Source: Doryteuthis pealeii (Eukaryota; Mollusca; Cephalopoda; Myopsida; Loliginidae). Taken from it: 64,000 nt of DNA. The DNA is taken from contig CM042176.1 of NCBI GenBank assembly GCA_023376005.1, forward strand, positions 13,019,194 to 13,083,193, in the 5' to 3' direction. Positions 58,551-64,000 of the stretch are shown one piece after another. The position numbers and the translations under genes are program-made. The number at the start of each line of letters is the position of its first letter. Positions within the stretch are counted from its first letter, which is position 1. A model generated the notes under the pieces. The model did not search any database, was not told where the DNA came from, and worked only from the letters and a program-made list of their open reading frames with translations.

Positions 58551-59331
58551 TATATATATAAATATTATACTAAAGCTGAGCGATTCAAGTTTTTTTTCCC
58601 TAAGGCTTCATTTCCTATTTAGTTTAATGACACAAAACACATCACAAAGTATTCCTTAGATTTAGGATTAAATTATGTTTTTAAAAATTTCCAGTAAGAG
58701 AGAAGAATAATGTTTTGTTTTGTGTTATTAATTCTCCGGTTGTTTTTATATTTTTAAAATTTAATTTTCTTTGCAAAATAACTTTCTTCCTGGTCAGTTT
58801 CAAGTTTGTTTTGATATTTGAATTTAGAATGTTGTTTTTACTAAACTTTCAATTTATAAAGCTCAAAAATCTACTCAAAATTTATCTGGGGGGGGAATAA
58901 TTTTAATTTCTTAAAAAAAAAAAATGTAAATAAGATTCCTACACAATGTGTCTTAAAATTGTTTTCTTAGTTGTAAAAAAAAAAATTACAATTGAATATC
59001 ATGTTTTTAAATAGATTAGATGATTATTAATTTTTTTTAATTTATTGGGTCAAAGGGTTAAACATCAAATAATTGTTAGTAAACAATTTAGGAAGATTCT
59101 ATTTAGCTGGATTCGGTAAAATATGAAAACCCACTTGCTAGGCACTGTCAAAGTTGCCACAAAATCCTTATTTTATTAGATAAATTTACTACTTTTCAAC
59201 GTAGACAAAAATTTTAGTTCGTTTTTAAAATGAAAAGCAGACGTCATTTTGGCAGTGCCTATTTTATGTTTATTTTACTGGCTCTGTAAATATTTTTATT
59301 TTGAATGAAAGTAATGTTAAAAATAACATAC

Positions 59332-59369
<38 letters not shown>

Positions 59370-59744
59370 TGCGGGTCATTTAATGCCGATAAAGTTTTGA
59401 AATAAATGCATCTCAGTGTTTTTCTTTTTTCTTCCACCACCATTTTAAGCTAACTGTAAATACATTCTTAGAAACGAATTACACAGGATAGGTTACAAGG
59501 TAGGAGTTAGACGACTTTAGTTGGGACTCATAAATTTTCCTGGGAACTCATTCAAAGCAAATATGTGTATCCCAGGACACACTAAATCAAAAAGGTATCA
59601 GCATCACTGTATATACACACACACAGTGTCCTGACAAAACTTTTACAGGTGTTTTTTTATGTTAATGTTTCTGGAAAAACAAAATTAGGAGTCTTTTCTT
59701 CAGGGAACAATAATGAAAGTTACTCTACTCTGCTAAAAACAAAA

Positions 59745-59895
59745 CAAAAAACTTGACCTTGCAGTAGTCTGCTTAAAAGAAAAAAAAAGAGTTGACCTTG
59801 CTCTACACTGCTTAAAAAAAAAAGTTGACCTTGCTGTACTCTGCTTAAAATAGAATTGACCTTGCGGTAGTCTGCTTAAAAAATTGACCTTCTAT
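59745..59895. repeat. TTGACCTTGC minisatellite
   Basis: Four to five imperfect units of about 30-43 bp containing TTGACCTTGC(A/T/G)GTA, CTGCTTAAAA and variable A runs. Confidence 0.85.
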
Positions 59896-60114
59896 CTTCT
59901 CAGTCTCTCTCCCCCGGAGGTATCTAAATAGTAAAGCTCATTTATATAACTGTTTCATGTAACTGGATCTTGACTGACTTTTAGAATCTAAATCTCAGAG
60001 ACCCTGTCACTCTTAACACATGCTATCTCTCACCCAATCAGAGTACAGCTCTCTTGGCTGGGGTTTTAGAATACACTGACTGCACCTCTGCAGAGGGGTT
60101 TAGACCCCTTCACC

Positions 60115-60640
60115 AAATGAGGCCACCGGTTGGCTGTGAGTGACGACCCGTGATGCTTAAGGATGGAACCCTGGTGGCTGAGCAGTTGATGACTTGCAAC
60201 ACTCCACTTTGGCTAGACGGGTGGTCAGAAGGACCCCTCTGAACAATCGGCTGGTCTCCTCAAGCCCTACCACCTATATGGTTGTCCCAACCCTATTGCT
60301 CTTATGGCTAGCCCCAACCCTTTTTATCATGCTAGAAAACGGTGGCTGAGAGTCTTAATGATGTTAAACTCTATCTGATAGTGAAGTTCCAATTCTGGAG
60401 CTCTTGAGAATGTGGAGTACTCCTTTATCACCATTGCTCCTAGGTCCACTCTGACCCAGAGTGGAGTACCTGTTAGGGTCCCATCTATGGCTTAAATAGA
60501 ACAAAATGAGTTCCCCAAAAAAATATTTAAAAAAAAATTGAGTACCCATCAAGAATAAATAAAACATTGTCTTTTGCATAAAATGACCCAATGGGTTGAT
60601 ATGCCATAAAATCCAACCAACCAACCCACCAACCTAGTTC
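60115..60640 (-). repeat. Interspersed family C, longest minus copy
   Basis: Contains the full reversed order: CGTGATGCTTAAGGATGGAAC, TTTTTATCATGCTAG, AACTCTATCTGATAGTGAAG, CCACTCTGACCCAGAGTGG, CATCTATGGCTTAAATAG and TTGATATGCCATAAAATCC. About 525 bp, so it is the best guide to the family's length. Confidence 0.85.
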
Positions 60641-60866
60641 CCAGGGAGCCATGACCTCTTGTCTGTCACTTAGTTTCTGTAGTACCTACAGGTGTTGAGC
60701 TTGTGGTAGCATTACCAGCAGTTTAGGTAAAATCGTGGATATTGACAAATTTGCACCATACAACTGTTTGCAAATTATTTGTATTAGATAGGGGGTTATT
60801 TCCTAGTTGAGTAACATGAGTGACCCAGAAAAAACAGAACCCAAATTATTTATTTATTTTCCCATT

Positions 60867-60893
60867 AAACTAACCCTAAACCCTAACCCTAAC
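60867..60893. repeat. Short interstitial telomere-like tract
   Basis: AACCCTAAACCCTAACCCTAAC, about three to four CCCTAA units, between family C copies. Confidence 0.85.
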
Positions 60894-61190
60894 TGTTGTT
60901 GAACTTAACCATTGCTCCCAGGTCCACTCTGACCCAGAGTGGTAGTACCTGTTAGGGTCCCATCTATGGGTTAAATAGAAAAACATGAGTTTATAAAAAA
61001 AAATTGAGTATCCATTTAGAATGAATTTAATTCAAAACTTTTTCAGCATTAAATGACCCACTGAGATTGATATGCCATAAAACAAACCAAATCGACCTGG
61101 CAAGAGGATTTGATGCTAAGACTTGAAATCTTCAATAACCCGGGGGTGGTGGAGTCACTGAGAAAAAAGACTAAAGATTGGCTGTGTGAA

Positions 61191-61199
<9 letters not shown>

Positions 61200-61229
<30 letters not shown>

Positions 61230-61275
61230 CTTTTCTTTATTTTTCTTTTCTTTATTTTTCTTTTCTTTATTTTAA
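61200..61275. repeat. Poly(T) and TTTTCTTTAT repeat
   Basis: About 29 T, followed by repeats of TTTTTCTTTTCTTTA. Low complexity only. Confidence 0.95.
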
Positions 61276-61544
61276 AATATTTTTTCTTCATTTCAATTTA
61301 TTCTATTTTTAACACATTGTAATCAAACTTGTAATACAATTAGTTGTATGATTTATCTACATGATAAATGAACTGATAATATAGTGTTATATTAGATGTC
61401 ACAATAAGCTGAAAAAGTTAATTAGAAATATGAGGAGGACTTAATTAGGAATTTGACAAGACTTTAGTCAATGAGTAGGAGAAAAAAAAATCTGTCATTT
61501 TTAGTTCACTTTTGCTGGGGGAATGCTTTTGGCTTAGCCAATTA

Positions 61545-61925
61545 ATTTATTATAACCCCCACCTTTTCACCCCCCTTCCCACCCCCCTTCCCACCCCATA
61601 AAAAGGTGGTGGATGAGATAAGCAGGTGTGTCCCTGATGCTGTCAAAAATACATCTGTTTTACCCTATGCATGTGGGTCAGGCACAAGGTACTATTAATG
61701 TGGGACCACCCACAAACTGAAGCTCATGGGTGGCGGGTGCAAAAAATGCTTTGATCCCGTCAGCATCCCCCCTCAAGGGGGGTGCCTCAGGCACTGGGCA
61801 ATAGACCCAGCCCTGCCCCTTTAAATCAAGGGGCAGGTGTTGCCCCCTGTGATCAACACTGTTAATTACTTCAATGGTCCAGGACTGAAGCCACTGGACC
61901 CTCGCCCCGAAAGACGGTTAAATAC
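61545..61925. repeat. GC-rich element with several small hairpins
   Basis: A single GC-rich 380-bp island: C-rich start, CCCCCCTCAAGGGGGG, TGCCTCAGGCA, TGCCCCTTTAAATCAAGGGGCA and GGTCCAGGACTGAAGCCACTGGACC can each fold. It ends CCCCGAAAGACGGTTAAATA. No ORF and no second copy in the window. Confidence 0.6.
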
Positions 61926-62124
61926 ATATATATATATATATATTTTATTGATTATTAGATCAATTAATCTAATTTATTGATTATTATACATTGAGCTCTC
62001 TTTCGGGATTTATAAAAATCCTTGTATGAATATGTGTTTGCATGTACAAGGAGCATACAGTATGGTTATACAGTGAGATGTTGAGGATCCCAAGTGGAAT
62101 CATCCCTTACTAACAGTCATTTGG

Positions 62125-62193
<69 letters not shown>

Positions 62194-62280
62194 TGTATAA
62201 TAAATGGAAATGAATCTGACAGTATGATAGAAAATAGATAGAAAAAACATTATCATTTGTTTTTTCTATCTATTTTCTAT

Positions 62281-62314
<34 letters not shown>

Positions 62315-62670
62315 ATTAAGTGCTTCCTTGATAGGATTCAACCAAATTGAGAACTCAAATGTACATATAAAAATTTGTGTATATATTTTTACATATACAG
62401 AGTATTATAAATAAATACATGGATATATACCTTGTTTAATTAATTAATCTGACAGTGTGAATTTGATATATTGAAAAAACAAATGATGTTTACAAATGCA
62501 TGGGATCATCAGGAAAGAATGTGCACCGATTCGGGGCCTTCCTCTCATATATATAAACATATTCATCAAAAAGTTACTACCACGTTTTCATTGTAGTAGC
62601 ATAAGTAGTTCATCCAAAAGGGCTCTGTATATTTTGTAAAATATAGAACATTTATAGTTATAGAAAAAAG

Positions 62671-62721
62671 ATTTTCTCTCTACCACGGTTTCGGTGTTCA
62701 AGGTACACCTTCCTCAGGAGA
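62671..62721 (-). ncRNA. Hammerhead ribozyme-like motif, Penelope type
   Basis: On the minus strand: TCTC (stem I), CTGAGGA (CUGANGA), one extra A, stem II GGTGT...ACACC, GAAA, stem III ACC-GT-GGT, cleavage-site A, GAGA (stem I). It lies about 550 bp downstream of the GIY-YIG remnant on the same strand. The extra A before stem II is a departure from consensus. Confidence 0.6.
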
Positions 62722-63275
62722 ACTAAAAATTATGGTAGCTAATTTTATATATATACTTGTTTGGTCTAGAATTATTTTTATTTCACTGTCATTTTAATTA
62801 GTATAAACTTAGCTCTTTAAATCTAAACTGTTTCCCTTTGAAATTAAAGATTGGTTTTCCATACGCTTATCAGGCAAAAGTAATTTATAATTCTATGTCA
62901 GCTGTCCTCCACTTCCATCCTTTTTTTTTCTTTTTTTTTTTTCTTCACTTTGTTTATTATTATTTATGTTTATTACTTGGGTTGGAGTCTTATGATAAAT
63001 CAATTAAGTTGTAGTTTTTATTTTTTTATATATAATTAATGCATATCTTATATCTATATTAATCTTAATAATACATTAATGAGTTGTATATCCTATGGAA
63101 GCACTTCCCCATGAATTCATGTTTTCTATTCAGAAGTTTTTTCTTATCCGGGAATCTTATCCAGGAATCTAATTATCGCTAACTTTTCTTGTAAACACAA
63201 GAAACATGGACCAGTCAAATTTCGGCAGGTATTGGATCTCTTTAATATTTCCCATTTAATAATATGTGTTATATT

Positions 63276-63488
63276 TTAATTCTTTAAGTTCCAAACATAG
63301 CTAGCTAAGGTTGTTACATTTTTTAGTTTAATATTTGAAAATGGGTGTTTATGGTTTGTAAATCTAGTTTTAAATTCTGATTTTGTACAACCCACATAAA
63401 ATTTAATAAGGTCTGGTTTCTGTGAAGACATTATCGCTGTAAAACGTAAATTACACCTTTGGTCAAACACTTTCCTTTTACCGGGCAC
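63276..63488 (-). pseudogene. Penelope-like GIY-YIG endonuclease fragment
   Basis: The minus strand reads FYVGCTKSEFKTRFTNHKHPFSNIKLKNVTTLASYVWNLKN, the conserved second half of the GIY-YIG domain in Penelope-like elements (YxGxT...FKTRxxNHxxSF...T.L..Y.W.LK). It begins CNLRFTAIMSSQKPDLIKF, where the GIY strand is degraded. A different lineage from the 50.5-kb fragment. Confidence 0.75.
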
Positions 63489-63584
63489 ATATCTAGGTTT
63501 CGGCAGTTGCAGTTTTTCTGTCGGTCTTTTTCCTTATTTCTATCATTTGCATGGTTGTTAATTATTTTGTTATGTTTTATAATT

Positions 63585-63775
63585 ATCCTTTCAGGAGAAA
63601 CTAATCTTTAAGTAGTTCTTATTAAAGATTTTGTGTAGAGTGTGGTTAACTGGGAAATGTTTATTAAATTTTGAAATAAACATTTCCCAGTTAACCACAT
63701 TCTACACAAAATCTTCAACAAAAACAACTCAAATACTAGCTTCTCCTGTATGGATAATATAGAAAGGATAATTTC
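63585..63775. repeat. Foldback upstream of Penelope-like fragment
   Basis: Core arms 63,625-63,665 and 63,675-63,715 are reverse complements over 41 bp with one mismatch (TGGTTAACTGGGAAATGTTTATT), with a 9-nt loop. The arms continue outward with gaps (AATTATCCTTTC...AGGAGAA / TTCTCCT...GAAAGGATAATT). Located 5' of the minus-strand GIY-YIG fragment; plausibly inverted pLTRs. Confidence 0.85.
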
Positions 63776-63824
63776 TTAATTATAACAATGAAAAAAATAA
63801 AAATAAATAAAGCACATCTATCTA

Positions 63825-64000
63825 TCTATACACATATAAAGGGCAGTTGTGTGTATGTGTATGTCCAGAGGAAACTTCAAAAATAAAACAATGACAAAAT
63901 AAATATATATACACATTAAATATCACTAGGGCTTGGTTTTTGAGCAAAAATAATGATTTAATTTATATTCGTGAAAATAATAAAAAATAATATTTAAATG
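63825..64000 (+). mobile_element. Helitron-like element 5' part, runs off window
   Basis: TCTATACACATATAAAGGGC, GAGGAAACTTCAAAAATAAAACA and CACTAGGGCTTGG match the copies at 55,859 and 56,264. The 3' end is outside the window. Confidence 0.6.

Noticed and set aside
62500..62545. Minus-strand CCTGATGATCCCATGC as a hammerhead
   Set aside because: CUGAUGA is present but no stem II and GAAA follow.

Overview
The window reads as metazoan nuclear DNA: AT-rich, intron-dense, and packed with microsatellites and short interspersed repeats. The conserved gene, the tRNA-derived SINEs, and the Penelope-like and Helitron-like elements would fit a mollusc, most likely a coleoid cephalopod. That species assignment is inference from repeat style, not something the sequence proves.

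Left two thirds (1-43,690, minus strand): one large gene, a strawberry notch homologue (SBNO1/sno family), a nuclear DExH/AAA-type helicase-like transcriptional co-regulator. I could place 28 coding exons from the start codon at 43,690 down to 1,256, all with GT-AG borders and with matching phases except at one junction. They account for about 1,286 residues; the C-terminal portion lies beyond base 1. Walker A, DECH, SAT and the QFGRTHR motif VI are all present. Exon 27 is one base short relative to the family, which puts exon 28 out of frame (sequence error, polymorphism or real lesion).

Introns are filled by several repeat families: a dominant interspersed family C, always in the same orientation inside the gene; two tRNA-derived SINE families; a foldback MITE; Helitron-like elements with TC...CTAG ends; LINE remnants; minisatellites. 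Intron 1 alone is 13.3 kb.

43,690-44,600 is the presumed promoter region (CCAAT boxes, ATGGCGG motifs), possibly shared with a divergent plus-strand gene whose first coding exon may be at 44,590. A second unidentified exon-like ORF with a good splice donor lies at 48,773-48,944 (minus).

50-64 kb is repeat country: a 40-bp satellite array (about 51.2-54.7 kb) with a highly homogenised centre, two Penelope-like GIY-YIG endonuclease remnants (50.5 kb plus, 63.4 kb minus), and hammerhead-ribozyme-like motifs at 51.1, 58.5 and 62.7 kb. Those at 51.1 and 62.7 kb lie downstream of the two GIY-YIG fragments in the matching orientation. Helitron-like elements sit head to tail at 55.9-57.6 kb. No prokaryotic features, CRISPR arrays, rRNA genes or convincing functional tRNA genes were seen.
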